Below are positions 1-10,465 of a DNA stretch of 64,000 nt, in pieces. The first letter of the stretch is position 1, and the number at the start of each line of letters is the position of its first letter. The position numbers and the translations under genes are program-made. The notes beneath the pieces were generated by a model, which saw only the letters and a list, made by a program, of their open reading frames with translations, made no database searches and was not told the origin of the DNA. The DNA is from JACMQX01 sp044225675 (GTDB taxonomy: Bacteria; Pseudomonadota; Gammaproteobacteria; Burkholderiales; Burkholderiaceae_C). The stretch lies in NCBI GenBank assembly GCA_044225675.1, contig JBGAIH010000010.1, positions 88,861-152,860 on the forward strand, given 5' to 3'.

Positions 1-1872
1 GACAACACGCCGGGCGTGAGCAGCACCTACTTCGGCCCGAACGCGAGCCGGCCGATCATCCGCGGCCTCGACGGCGACCGCATCCGCATCCTGCAGAACA
101 GCGGGGCGACGGTGGATGCAGCCGGCCTGAGCTACGACCATGCCGTGCCGGCCGACCCGCTGTCGATCGAGCGCATCGAGGTGCTGCGCGGGCCGGCCGC
201 GCTGCTGTACGGCGGCAACGCCATCGGCGGCGTGGTCAACGTCATCGACAACCGCATTCCGCGCGAGCCGCTGTTCGACGACCAGGGCGGCGTGACCGGC
301 AAGGCCGACCTGGGCCTGGCCACCGGCAACCGCGAGCGCGGCGCCGGCCTGCTGCTGGAGACCGGCACCCGCCGCTTCGGCCTGCATGCCGACGTGTTCG
401 ATCGCCGCACGCAGGACGTGCGCGTGCCGGCGTCGCTCGCCTGCACGCAGGGCGGCGTCACGACGGTGTCGCGGCGGATCTGCAACTCGGCCAGCGACGT
501 CAACGGCGGCGCCGTGGGCGGCTCGCTGTTCTTCGACCACGGCTATCTCGGCGCTTCGGCCGCGACCTACCGCAGCAACTACGGCACCGTGGCCGAAGAC
601 GAGGTGACCATCGGCATGCGCTCCAACCGCTATGCGCTGGAAGGCGAGCTGCGCAACCTGGGCGGCTTCTTCACCGGGCTCAAGGGCCAGTTCAGCCACA
701 GCGACTACGAGCACACCGAGTTCGATGCGGGCGCGCCGGGCACGGTGTTCAAGAACCGCGGCAACGACTTCCGGCTGGAGGCGCGCCATGCCAGGCTCGG
801 ACCGCTCGAAGGCGTGCTCGGCCTGCAGGGCGAGAGCACCCGCTTTTCCGCTGACGGCACCGAGGCCTTCGCGCCCTACAGCCGCACGCGGCAGACGGCG
901 CTGTTCGCCTACGAGGAGCTGCCCACGTCCTGGGGCAAGTTCACCTTCGGCGCGCGCAGCGAGCAGGTGAAGGTCGATTCGCAGGGCAATCCGCTGGTGG
1001 CGCGCTTCGTGCCGGGCTCGCGCAGCTTCAACCCGCACAGCCTGTCGGTGGGCGCGCTGGTCAATGTGACGCCGGCCTGGCAGCTGACGTCGAGCCTGTC
1101 GCGATCGGAGCGCGCGCCCAAGGACTACGAGCTGTTCGCCGACGGCCCGCACGTGGCCACCGGCGCGTGGGAGGTGGGTGATCCGACGCTGGGCAAGGAA
1201 AAGTCCACCAGCCTGGACGTGGGCGCGGCCTGGAAGTCGGGCGCGCACCGCTTCGGCGTGAACGCGTTCTACACGCGGTTCTCGAACTTCCTGAGCCTGC
1301 AGGCGACGGGCAATACGCGCGGCCAGGAAGACGGCGCGCTGAACCCGGCAGACGCCGACGGCGACGGCATCGACGACAACGATCCGGACAACGCGATCGT
1401 GGGCGAGTACGCCTACCGGGGCGTGCGCGCGCGCTTCACCGGGCTGGAGGCCAACGGCAACATCCGTCTGCTGGAAGGCGCGAACACGGTGGATCTGGCG
1501 CTGCGTGGCGACGTGGTGCGCGCGGTGGACCTGAGCACGGGCCAGCCGCTGCCGCGGATCGCGCCGGTGCGCCTGGGTGCCACGCTGGCCTGGAGCCGCG
1601 GCCCGTGGGGCGCGACGCTGGGCTTCGATCACGCGATGGCTCAGAACCGCGTGCCGGCCGGGCAGGCGGCCACCGGCTCGTACACGCTGTGGAGCGCCGG
1701 CCTGACGTTCGAGCAGAAGGCCGGTCCGGCGCAGCTGACGTGGTTCGCCAAGCTGAACAACGCGAGCGATACGCTGGCCTATTCCGCCAGCTCGATCCTC
1801 ACGCAGACCGCGCCGGGGCGTTCGCCGCTGCCGGGGCGCAGTCTGAAGCTGGGTGTTCGGGCCAGCTTCTGA
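1..1872 (+). CDS. TonB-dependent outer-membrane receptor, ZnuD-like (5' end outside window)
   Basis: Outer-membrane gated channel that uses TonB energy to import a metal or metal chelate; the closest family I recognise is ZnuD-type zinc/haem receptors. The frame is open from base 1, so the signal peptide, TonB box and first part of the plug are missing; 623 residues are visible. The plug shows RPIIRGLDGDRI, then YDHAVPADPLSIERIEVLRG and the YGGNAIGGVVNVID end of the plug; the rest is a beta-barrel ending in a C-terminal Phe, as porin-type barrels do. An Asp-rich loop (DADGDGIDDNDPDN, about residue 455) resembles a calcium-binding loop and could bind metal. Substrate is inferred only. Confidence 0.88.
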   Translation, partial: DNTPGVSSTYFGPNASRPIIRGLDGDRIRILQNSGATVDAAGLSYDHAVPADPLSIERIEVLRGPAALLYGGNAIGGVVNVIDNRIPREPLFDDQGGVTGKADLGLATGNRERGAGLLLETGTRRFGLHADVFDRRTQDVRVPASLACTQGGVTTVSRRICNSASDVNGGAVGGSLFFDHGYLGASAATYRSNYGTVAEDEVTIGMRSNRYALEGELRNLGGFFTGLKGQFSHSDYEHTEFDAGAPGTVFKNRGNDFRLEARHARLGPLEGVLGLQGESTRFSADGTEAFAPYSRTRQTALFAYEELPTSWGKFTFGARSEQVKVDSQGNPLVARFVPGSRSFNPHSLSVGALVNVTPAWQLTSSLSRSERAPKDYELFADGPHVATGAWEVGDPTLGKEKSTSLDVGAAWKSGAHRFGVNAFYTRFSNFLSLQATGNTRGQEDGALNPADADGDGIDDNDPDNAIVGEYAYRGVRARFTGLEANGNIRLLEGANTVDLALRGDVVRAVDLSTGQPLPRIAPVRLGATLAWSRGPWGATLGFDHAMAQNRVPAGQAATGSYTLWSAGLTFEQKAGPAQLTWFAKLNNASDTLAYSASSILTQTAPGRSPLPGRSLKLGVRASF

Positions 1873-1912
1873 TTTCCCTTCTCGCTTGCTGTGTTCGGTG
1901 CGCTTTGCTCGT

Positions 1913-1950
1913 CTTGGGGAGGCGTGCCTGGCTTGGGGAGGCGTGCCTGG
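1913..1950. repeat. Perfect 19-bp tandem duplication
   Basis: CTTGGGGAGGCGTGCCTGG occurs twice without a gap just after the TonB receptor gene and just outside the left arm of the long inverted repeat. Probably a replication-slippage product. Confidence 0.8.
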
Positions 1951-1962
1951 GTGGTTGGCAGG

Positions 1963-2429
1963 GGCGGGCGGCCCGGGGGGTCGTTCTCCGGGCACCTCGC
2001 GCAGATGTTTTTGTAGCGCGCCTGACTGGGTTGGCGCTGCCTCCGGGCAGGCATGCGCGGCTCTTGTACGCAGCGCGACTGGCCCTGCGCCCGACCCCCC
2101 GGGCCACCCACCCCGGCGGTGCGTTGCTTCGCTCGCCTGAACAGCCGGGGCACGTGTGCCTGACGGGTTTTCATTCGCGGACCGCGTCAGTGAATGTGTG
2201 CCCCAACGGCTGGCCTGCGCCGCATGACATCTGAAGGCAAACCCGACGCACGAAGGACGGGCAAACCCACCCGTCCCTGAAGGTGGGTGGTGGGGACCGG
2301 GGCGCAGGCGCCATTCGCGCCAAGTACAAGAGCCGCGCATGCCTGCACGGAGGCAGCGCCAACCCGTCAGGCGCACCACAAGAACATCTGCGCGAGCGTG
2401 CGCCGGAGAACCGGTCCACGCCGCCCGCC
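1963..2429. repeat. Long imperfect inverted repeat (about 150-bp arms)
   Basis: The 670 bp between the TonB receptor and the permease hold no credible gene. The left arm (about 1963-2114) is the reverse complement, with scattered mismatches, of the right arm (about 2283-2429). The best-matching block is 1997-2069 against 2324-2395, running from the GCGCAGATGTT side to the GCGGCTCTTGTAC side. A shorter inner dyad (AGCCGGGGCAC near 2140, GTGTGCCCC near 2200) lies in the loop. It could be a repeat element, a MITE-like remnant or a large transcript hairpin ending the receptor mRNA. Confidence 0.75.
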
Positions 2430-2542
2430 TTCCGCGAGGTCCGTGCCAGAAACCTCCCCGCACACCACAACGCAACGCAAACCACAACGCAAACCACCCC
2501 GACCCGGTATCCTCACGGTCTGCCCAGCGCCGCACCCCCCAA

Positions 2543-3490
2543 GTGAATCATCCCGTACTCAGCTCCCTGTTTCCTGTCGTCCTGCTCATCGCAATCGGCT
2601 TTCTTGCCGGCCGCAGACGGTGGATCGGCGCAGAGGCCGTCAAGGACCTCTCCAACCTCGTCTTCGTCCTGCTCGCGCCCGCGCTGCTCTTTCGCACCAT
2701 GAGCACCGTCCACGTCGAGCACGTCGACTTCAAGCCCATCCTGGCCTACTTCTTCGGCGTCTTCGTCCTCTTCGGCGCCACCCTGGTGGTCTGCGGCTTC
2801 AACCGGCGTGCGGCCGTCATGGCCCTGGCCAACACCTTCAGCAACACCGTCGGCATCGGCATTCCGCTCATCGGCCTGGCCTATGGCGAAAAGGGCCTCG
2901 TCACGCTCTTTACCCTCTACACCCTGCACACGGTCGTCCTGCTTACCGTGGCCACGGTCGCGCTCGAGCTGGCCGTCATGCGCGAGGACGCGGCCGCAGG
3001 CCGGGCGCCCGAGCGGCACATCGCGGCCACGGTGCTCGTGGCGCTGCGCAAGGCCATCATCCATCCCGTGCCCTTGCCGATCATCGCGGCGCTGCTGTTC
3101 GCGCAGACGGGGCTGGCCATTCCGCCGCTGCTCGACAAGCCGATGCAACTGCTCGGCAACGCATTCGGGCCGCTCGCGCTCGTGCTGGTGGGCGTCACGC
3201 TGGCCCACACGCCCGTGGGCTCGCACATCCGCGACGCGCTCGGGCTGGCGCTCGTCAAGAACCTCGCGCATCCGGCGCTCGTCGCCGTGGGCGGGTGGAT
3301 GCTGGGGCTGCAGGGCCTGCCTCTGGCGGTGATGGTCGTCACGTCGTCGCTGCCCATCGGCGCCAACGTCTTCCTGTTCTCGCAGCGCTACGGTGTTGCG
3401 CAGGAGACGATCACCGCCAGCGTCGTGCTGTCCACCGCGCTCGGGCTCGTCACGGTGCCGCTGGTGATGTGGGCGGCGGGATATCTCTGA
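2543..3490 (+). CDS. AEC-family (auxin efflux carrier-type) transporter
   Basis: Predicted inner-membrane secondary transporter of about 315 residues, the usual AEC family length, with around ten hydrophobic segments. It starts VNHPVLSSLFPVVLLIAIGF and has the typical conserved stretch ALANTFSNTVGIGIPLIGLAYG near residue 95, the Asn/Gly-rich region of the family. I chose the GTG at 2543 because it begins the first membrane helix directly; upstream in-frame codons fall in the inverted repeat and encode low-complexity sequence. AEC proteins export or import organic acids, malonate or auxin-like compounds; the substrate cannot be told from sequence. Confidence 0.82.
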   Translation: MNHPVLSSLFPVVLLIAIGFLAGRRRWIGAEAVKDLSNLVFVLLAPALLFRTMSTVHVEHVDFKPILAYFFGVFVLFGATLVVCGFNRRAAVMALANTFSNTVGIGIPLIGLAYGEKGLVTLFTLYTLHTVVLLTVATVALELAVMREDAAAGRAPERHIAATVLVALRKAIIHPVPLPIIAALLFAQTGLAIPPLLDKPMQLLGNAFGPLALVLVGVTLAHTPVGSHIRDALGLALVKNLAHPALVAVGGWMLGLQGLPLAVMVVTSSLPIGANVFLFSQRYGVAQETITASVVLSTALGLVTVPLVMWAAGYL

Positions 3491-3618
3491 GCCAGGACGG
3501 GGCGGGTGCCGGTGCGCGGACACCATGCGGCGGGAACAGTGCTGTGGGCTGAGCGCTGTGGCAACAGCGCGGCGCAAAGAATGCAGCGCAGAGAATGCGG
3601 CACGCCGCAAAAGCCCCG

Positions 3619-4269
3619 TCAGGGCGCGAGCCGCTCCCGCAGCCACTTGCCGCTGGCCTCGCGCGTGTAGCGCAGCCGGTCGTGCAGGCGGCTCTTGCGG
3701 CCTTGCCAGAACTGCCAGGCCTCGGGCTGCAGGCGGTAGCCGCCCCAGTGCGGCGGGCGCGGCGGGTTGAGCATGAACTGGGCGCTGAACCTGGCGGCAT
3801 TGGCCACCAGCACCGCGCGGCCCGGAATCACCTGCGACTGGGGCGACGCCCAGGCGCCGATGCGCGAGTCGAGCGGGCGGCTCTTGAAGTAGGCGTCGCT
3901 CTCCTCGTCGGAGACCTTCTCCACCACGCCCTCGATGCGCACCACGCGTTCGAGCTCGACCCAGTGGAACTGCAGGGCCGCATGCGGATTGCCGGCCAGC
4001 TCCTGGCCCTTGCGGCTTTCGTAGTTGGTGTACCAGACGATGCCGCGCGCGTCGTACCCCTTGACGAGCACGATGCGCGTGCTGGGCCGCAGGTCGCTGC
4101 CTACGGTGGCCAGCGTCATGGCGTTGGGTTCGGGAACCTGGGAGGCGATGGCCTCGCCGAGCCACTTGTCGAACTGCCTGAGCGGATCGGCGTCGGACGC
4201 ATCCTCGCTCAGTTCGGCGCGCTCGTAGCTCTTGCGCAGGTCGGCGATGTGGGAGGTGAGGTCTGACAT
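3619..4269 (-). CDS. pdxH: Pyridoxamine 5'-phosphate oxidase
   Basis: FMN enzyme that oxidises pyridoxamine or pyridoxine 5'-phosphate to pyridoxal 5'-phosphate, the last step of vitamin B6 synthesis and salvage. The 216 residues match the family. Visible signatures are PNAMTLATVG and RPSTRIVLVKGYD (FMN/substrate binding), FHWVELERVVRIEG, and the C-terminal block PPHWGGYRLQPEAWQFWQG followed by LHDRLRYTR. Start taken at MSDLTSHIADL; a start nine codons upstream is possible but would overlap the divergent gene's start region. It is divergently arranged with the nucleotidyltransferase gene, the two starts lying 11 bp apart, so promoters must overlap the coding ends. Confidence 0.96.
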   Translation of the reverse strand: MSDLTSHIADLRKSYERAELSEDASDADPLRQFDKWLGEAIASQVPEPNAMTLATVGSDLRPSTRIVLVKGYDARGIVWYTNYESRKGQELAGNPHAALQFHWVELERVVRIEGVVEKVSDEESDAYFKSRPLDSRIGAWASPQSQVIPGRAVLVANAARFSAQFMLNPPRPPHWGGYRLQPEAWQFWQGRKSRLHDRLRYTREASGKWLRERLAP

Positions 4270-4280
4270 ACTGGAAGTAT

Positions 4281-4877
4281 ATGGAAGCCGATGCATCACC
4301 GTTTGATCGCACGCAGAGGTCTGTGCAGCCTGTGGTCGTCGTGCTGGCCGCGGGCCGGGGCGAGCGCTTTGCCGCATCGGGCGGCGCGACGCACAAGCTG
4401 CAGGCGCTGCTGGCCGGGCGCCGCGTGATCGACCATGTGCTGGCGGCCGTGCGCGAGAGCGGCCTTGTGCATCACGTGGTCGAAGCCGACGCGTCGCGCC
4501 CCGGCATGGGCGACTCGATCGCCGCCGGCGTGCGCGCGACACGCGAGGCTGGCGGCTGGCTGATCCTGCCGGCCGACCTGCCGCTGGTGCGCGCCAGCAC
4601 GCTCCGCGCGGTGGCGCAGGCGCTGCAGGCCCACCCGGTGGTGGTGCCGGTGCATGCGGGCCTGCGCGGCCACCCGGTGGGCTTTTCCGCGGTCTGCCGC
4701 GAAGCACTCGAAGCGCTCGCCGGGCCCCAGGGTGCGGCGCCCGTGGTGCGTGCGCATGGCGCGACGGAGCTGTCGGTCGACGATGACGGCGTGCTGACCG
4801 ACGTCGACACGGTGCAGGACCTGGCGCGGGCCGAGCAACTGCTTGCGGCCCGCCAGCGGGGCTGCGGCACGGGGTGA
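4281..4877 (+). CDS. MobA-like nucleotidyltransferase
   Basis: 198-residue Rossmann-like nucleotidyltransferase of the MobA/MocA superfamily. It has the N-terminal nucleotide-binding signature VVVLAAGRGERF followed by a Lys (HKLQALLAGR) and the LPADLPLVRAST metal-binding block near residue 95. Family members transfer GMP or CMP to molybdopterin cofactor, or act on other sugar/alcohol phosphates. Here there is no molybdenum enzyme gene nearby, so the acceptor is unknown. The start ATG lies within the leader of divergent pdxH. It ends 4 bp before the ChaC-like gene, which is convergent. Confidence 0.75.
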   Translation: MEADASPFDRTQRSVQPVVVVLAAGRGERFAASGGATHKLQALLAGRRVIDHVLAAVRESGLVHHVVEADASRPGMGDSIAAGVRATREAGGWLILPADLPLVRASTLRAVAQALQAHPVVVPVHAGLRGHPVGFSAVCREALEALAGPQGAAPVVRAHGATELSVDDDGVLTDVDTVQDLARAEQLLAARQRGCGTG

Positions 4878-4881
4878 GGCC

Positions 4882-5490
4882 TCAGGCCTTGCGCTGGCCG
4901 GGCTGCGCGGGCGCATGCTGCAGCACGCGCGCCAACTCGTGGTCGTGGATGCCCAGCTGCAGCAGGCCGTCGTAGGTCTGCTGTGCGTAGTCGAGCGTGG
5001 TGCCGAAGCGGCCGCACGACTCGCTGAAGATCTGCCGGTAGTGCGCCTCCTGCAGCTCCCCCGTGAAGTTGGGGCTGCTGCGCGCGAGCGTGAAGGCCAG
5101 TGCCTTGACCGGCCCGTCGGCCGTCTGGCAATGCAGCCAGCGCGGATCGTAGACGCCCGACAGCATCTCGCGGTCCCACAGGCGCTGCATCACGTCGCGG
5201 CCTTCGACCTGCGGTACGCGAAACACCACGCCCTGGCAGCTGCCGCCCGACAGCAGGGCGAACACCAGGCCCGGGCATTCGGGCGTGCCGCGGTTGATGC
5301 GGCTCCACATGCGCAGTGCCCGGTGCCAGCCGTGAACGCGGGCCACGCGCCGCTCGGCGTATTCGAACTCGGGCCGCCAGATGAGCGAGGCGTAGCCGAA
5401 CACCCACAGGTCTTCTTGACCGCCCCATTCGCGCAGCGCGGCCTCCAGCATCGGGGCCGGGTCGCGGATGACAGGAAAAGGCATTGACAT
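4882..5490 (-). CDS. ChaC-like gamma-glutamylcyclotransferase
   Basis: Predicted to cleave glutathione to 5-oxoproline and Cys-Gly in the cytoplasm. The protein has the ChaC signature LWVFGYASLIWRPEF near residue 30, RVARVHGWHRALRMWS, and the Glu-containing segment REMLSGVYDPRW, which follow the family order. Length of about 202 residues is normal. Two in-frame ATGs lie 6 bp apart (5490 and 5484); neither has a good ribosome-binding site, so the start is uncertain by a few codons. Convergent with the MobA-like gene. Confidence 0.88.
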   Translation of the reverse strand: MSMPFPVIRDPAPMLEAALREWGGQEDLWVFGYASLIWRPEFEYAERRVARVHGWHRALRMWSRINRGTPECPGLVFALLSGGSCQGVVFRVPQVEGRDVMQRLWDREMLSGVYDPRWLHCQTADGPVKALAFTLARSSPNFTGELQEAHYRQIFSESCGRFGTTLDYAQQTYDGLLQLGIHDHELARVLQHAPAQPGQRKA

Positions 5491-5516
5491 TCGGGGGGCT
5501 GGGGGCGGATGCCGGG

Positions 5517-5634
5517 TCAGAGCCAATTCTCCGTCAACAGGCCCGGCACGCGCTCGAACTCGCGCATGTTGTTGGTGATGAGCATCAGGCCGGCGCTGCG
5601 ATGTGCAGGTCGTTGACGCCGATGACGCAATTCA
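5517..5634 (-). pseudogene. C-terminal remnant of a VapC/PIN-domain toxin gene
   Basis: Read on the minus strand, one frame gives VIGVNDLHIAA and the next frame gives RSAGLMLITNNMREFERV followed by PGLLTENWL and a stop. Together these reproduce the C-terminal end of VapC-type PIN-domain ribonucleases (xxNDLxIAAHAxxxGLxLVTNNxREFxRVPGLxxENW), with the frame broken by a small deletion after IAA. No N-terminal half and no antitoxin gene remain. It sits immediately upstream of the edd promoter region, so the rest of the module was deleted. Confidence 0.72.
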
Positions 5635-5713
5635 AGTAGAAACTTCGTAACCAATTCCCGGCAAGGTCATGGGAGAAAATCATGCCGGCTTTCATCGTCG
5701 GTGTTAAAGTGAA

Positions 5714-5728
5714 TGTAATAAAGTTACT
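5714..5728. promoter_or_regulatory. HexR-like operator upstream of edd
   Basis: TGTAATAAAGTTACT matches 13 of 15 positions of the HexR consensus TGTARTWWWAYTACA known for Entner-Doudoroff genes in proteobacteria, and is centred about 32 bp before the edd start. HexR releases DNA on binding the pathway intermediate KDPG. Assignment is by motif and position only; no hexR gene is in this window. Confidence 0.5.
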
Positions 5729-5752
5729 CGCCACGCCAACCCTCGCCACGCC

Positions 5753-7584
<1,832 letters not shown>

Positions 7585-7594
<10 letters not shown>

Positions 7595-8313
7595 ATTCCC
7601 CGTCCCCCCGTGACGGCGAGCCTGTTTTCGCCGACGAGACCCGCCGCCGCATTGCCGAGTCCCTGCCTGCCGCAGGCGGTGATCCGCTCACGGCCTTGCA
7701 GGTCATGCAGGACGCGCCGGTCATCCCGGTCATCGTGCTGCACGATGTGGCCCATGCCGTGCCTCTGGCCCGCGCGCTCGCGGCCGGCGGCATCCGCATG
7801 CTGGAGGTGACGCTGCGCACCCCGGTGGCGCTGGCCTGCATCGAGGCCATCGCGCGGGACGTGCCCGAGGCGGTGGTCGGCGCCGGCACCGTGCGCAGCG
7901 CGGCCGATGCCCAGGCCTGCGCCATGGCCGGCGCGCGCTTTGCCGTCAGCCCGGGCTACACCCAGGCCGTCGGCCGCGCCTGCCACGATCTGGAACTGCC
8001 GCTGCTGCCTGGCGTGGCCACGGCCAGCGAGATCATGGCCGCGCAGGAGGGCGGCTACACCGAACTCAAGTTCTTTCCGGCGCTGCAGGCCGGCGGCATC
8101 GCCATGCTCAAGGCCTGGCAAGGCCCCTTCGGCGACGTGCGCTTCTGCCCCACGGGCGGCATCAGTGCGCAGAACGCGCGCGACTTTCTGGCGCTTGGCA
8201 ATGTGCAGTGCGTGGGCGGCTCCTGGGTGGTGCCGGCCGACGCAATGGCGGCGGGGGACTGGGCGCGCATCACGCAGCTGGCGCGCGAGGCGCGGCAGCT
8301 GCGTGGAGGCTGA
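7585..8313 (+). CDS. eda: KDPG/KHG aldolase
   Basis: Class I aldolase that cleaves 2-keto-3-deoxy-6-phosphogluconate to pyruvate and glyceraldehyde 3-phosphate, completing the Entner-Doudoroff pathway begun by the overlapping upstream gene. Family residues seen are Glu74 in RMLEVTLRTP, the VGAGTVRSAADA block, and the Schiff-base Lys162 in TELKFFPA; FCPTGGIS contacts phosphate. The 242-residue protein has an N-terminal extension of about 35 residues relative to compact Eda proteins; a later start is possible. Confidence 0.96.
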
Positions 8314-8362
8314 ACGCCTGCTGATTGCGGCGTCAGTTGCGCGGGACGTCTGGCGCTGTGTC

Positions 8363-9976
8363 CTATGACTCGTCGTCCGGTGCCGCGGCCTTGATGTAGA
8401 AGTGCAGCCGGTGTTCGGCCTCGGGCGACGGATCGCCTGAACGGGTGCTCACGGACTTCAGTGTGGCGATCGTCAGAGAGTCCGCGTCTGCCGCGATCGA
8501 CAGGTGCACGAAGCCTTCCCCGTCGTCGCCTTCGCCGGACGATTCGCTGGAGGGATGAAATCTGACCGGGTCGGGCAGATCTTCGGGCAAGGCGTCCGGC
8601 CCTTTGTGATCGATTTCGCGCCGGACATATAGGGATCCCAACTGAACGCGTAGATCGGTTGTCGAGGTCAGCGTGTGGTTCAAGGTCTCGAGGTTCGAAA
8701 CAGAAACTGCAACGCCGTGTGGACGGGATGGCCCGTCCGTGGGTAGCAATTGCTCCCCCCCAGAAACATCCTGCGAGGTATGAAGCGGTGCCGGCCGGCC
8801 TTTGTCGTCGACTTGCCCGGGCCGAAGGGCACGCGTCGAAGAAGTTGATGTTGTTGAGCTGGGACTGGAGCCGGAGGTGCGCAGGGAGGCGGGCCTGGTC
8901 GTTCCGCTGGTCGCTGTGCTGCCGAAGGAGGTGCTGTGGTTTGTCGTGGACGGCCTGGGCGCTGACGATTCTCTCTCGAACGAAGTCACACCTTCTCGTG
9001 TCCCATGTTTGTGGTCGGATCCGATCAGCCGAAGGGATGCGGATATTTGGCTTCCATCCGCGAAGACATGGAGGGGATGGCGCCAGACGCCGCGCGTCCA
9101 CACTTTGTGCGTTGGAGCGAAGGGGAGTGAATAGCGCGGAGTGAAACTCTTGCCGTTACGGGACGATTCGACGACTGCTTCAACGTAGTAGCTGGTGTTG
9201 TCATGAACGATTCTCAGGATGAAGGCCTTGCCGACGTCGCGAGAGCCAAATCGTCCGGATGCACATCGCAGAGGGTCCGTGCCAGGCTCCAGGCCACGCG
9301 TGGGGGTCCAGCGAATCAGACTTTCGTCCAAGTAGTGCCTGCTGCGAAACACGCTCCAGCTGTGAGGGTCCGTCCCTTTGCGGATAAGAAGATTGAAATC
9401 GTTAAATCCTGACTGTCCCAGGTAGATGGCTCGGCGGAGTCCGCCGCCTGCCTTGAAGTCCCACAGTACTGGGTGTCCCAGCGGAAGATCTTTTGCAAAG
9501 GGCTGTGCGTCGGCGTACTCCTGCTGAAGTGTCAAGGGATTCTGATACTCGACGATCAGGGCAAGGAGATCTCGGAATCCGTCAGGCAACGCCTTCTCGA
9601 GTTCTGCGTAGACCAGATCACTGTGCGATGTGGACACAGGCACCTGCCTTGGATTCCCGTCTCCCGAGACGCTCGGCACGACGCTCGATGAAAGTTCTGC
9701 CGATCGCTGTGCCGGCGCCTTGGTATCCGCGTCGAGCATTGGAACTCCGGAGTGGCTCACCATCGGACGAGGCCCATCGGGCTTGCGCGGCGCCGGGGCG
9801 GCGCCGGTCGCAACAGGGGTGGTGCCCAACGAGGCCGTGCCTGTGGCCGATGTCGAGGAGACCGGCGTGGTGCTGGTGGTGGTGCTGGTGGTTGACGTGG
9901 TGGTCGTTTCCGACCGGGGTCGGGATGACGGGCTGCCAGCAGGCAGGCGGGACAAGGAAGAAGAGGAAGGAATCAT
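8363..9976 (-). CDS. Orphan protein with Ser/Thr-rich N-terminus; candidate secreted effector
   Basis: 537 residues with no domain I recognise. Residues 1-60 are very rich in Ser, Thr and Pro (TTTTSTTSTTTST near residue 24), which is typical of type III secretion N-termini but not proof. A better-ordered middle part (about 120-330) contains LPLGHPVLWDF, AIYLGQSGFNDFNLLIRKG and VWRHPLHVFADGSQI, then a second Ser/Thr-rich linker and a C-terminal part. No signal peptide or membrane segment. Codon use is less GC-biased than its neighbours, suggesting transfer. It is divergent from another orphan gene of the same character. I saw no PIP box oriented towards this gene. Confidence 0.7.
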   Translation of the reverse strand: MIPSSSSLSRLPAGSPSSRPRSETTTTSTTSTTTSTTPVSSTSATGTASLGTTPVATGAAPAPRKPDGPRPMVSHSGVPMLDADTKAPAQRSAELSSSVVPSVSGDGNPRQVPVSTSHSDLVYAELEKALPDGFRDLLALIVEYQNPLTLQQEYADAQPFAKDLPLGHPVLWDFKAGGGLRRAIYLGQSGFNDFNLLIRKGTDPHSWSVFRSRHYLDESLIRWTPTRGLEPGTDPLRCASGRFGSRDVGKAFILRIVHDNTSYYVEAVVESSRNGKSFTPRYSLPFAPTHKVWTRGVWRHPLHVFADGSQISASLRLIGSDHKHGTREGVTSFERESSAPRPSTTNHSTSFGSTATSGTTRPASLRTSGSSPSSTTSTSSTRALRPGQVDDKGRPAPLHTSQDVSGGEQLLPTDGPSRPHGVAVSVSNLETLNHTLTSTTDLRVQLGSLYVRREIDHKGPDALPEDLPDPVRFHPSSESSGEGDDGEGFVHLSIAADADSLTIATLKSVSTRSGDPSPEAEHRLHFYIKAAAPDDES

Positions 9977-10112
9977 GTCCGTAGTTCAGTTCGTTGATGA
10001 ATGAACCTCGCAGACACCGGCGTACAACTGCACCACTTCGTCGGCAGCTAGAGAGTCCGGAGACGAGCTTACCGGCAGGGGGGCCGCGTCGCCATACGAA
10101 TGGTCATGAGGA

Positions 10113-10137
10113 TTCGCGCGTGGTGCGCCGACTTCGC
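10113..10137 (+). promoter_or_regulatory. PIP-box-like element (TTCGC-N15-TTCGC)
   Basis: Two perfect TTCGC half-sites, 10113-10117 and 10133-10137, are separated by exactly 15 bp, matching the TTCGB-N15-TTCGB plant-inducible promoter box recognised by HrpX/HrpB-type AraC regulators. It points to the orphan gene at 10466, about 330 bp downstream. I found no YANNNT -10 box at the usual 30-32 bp, which weakens the case. The surrounding 9977-10465 intergenic stretch holds nothing else I can support. Confidence 0.45.
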
Positions 10138-10465
10138 CGACAAACGAACGCGGCATGCCGGCCGTGTCCCTCCTTTTGGTCGGCGCAGCCATTTCACTGA
10201 ATAGTCTCTTATGGGGATCACCCCCCGGGGCCTGCCGGCCGTTCAATGGCCGGGCGGGCGCCACATTGCGTGCCCGAAGGGGAGATCAGCATGTCGACGA
10301 GCACCGCCGCGCGAAGACGTTCACGTGGGCGACACCTACTGGCTGACCGGTTGCGGCAACACCAGACGGTGTGCGACGTGGCGCGCATCGAACCATACCA
10401 TCGATTGATTGAGAGCATCGTCAGGGATCGGTACAAACAAGCTTTTCACCTGGAAGCCGACCCTC

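Noticed and set aside
1605..2546. Several 70-210-residue ORFs in both strands over the intergenic inverted repeat
   Set aside because: Low-complexity Arg/Ala/Pro translations typical of GC-rich non-coding DNA; they follow the palindrome and not a coding pattern.
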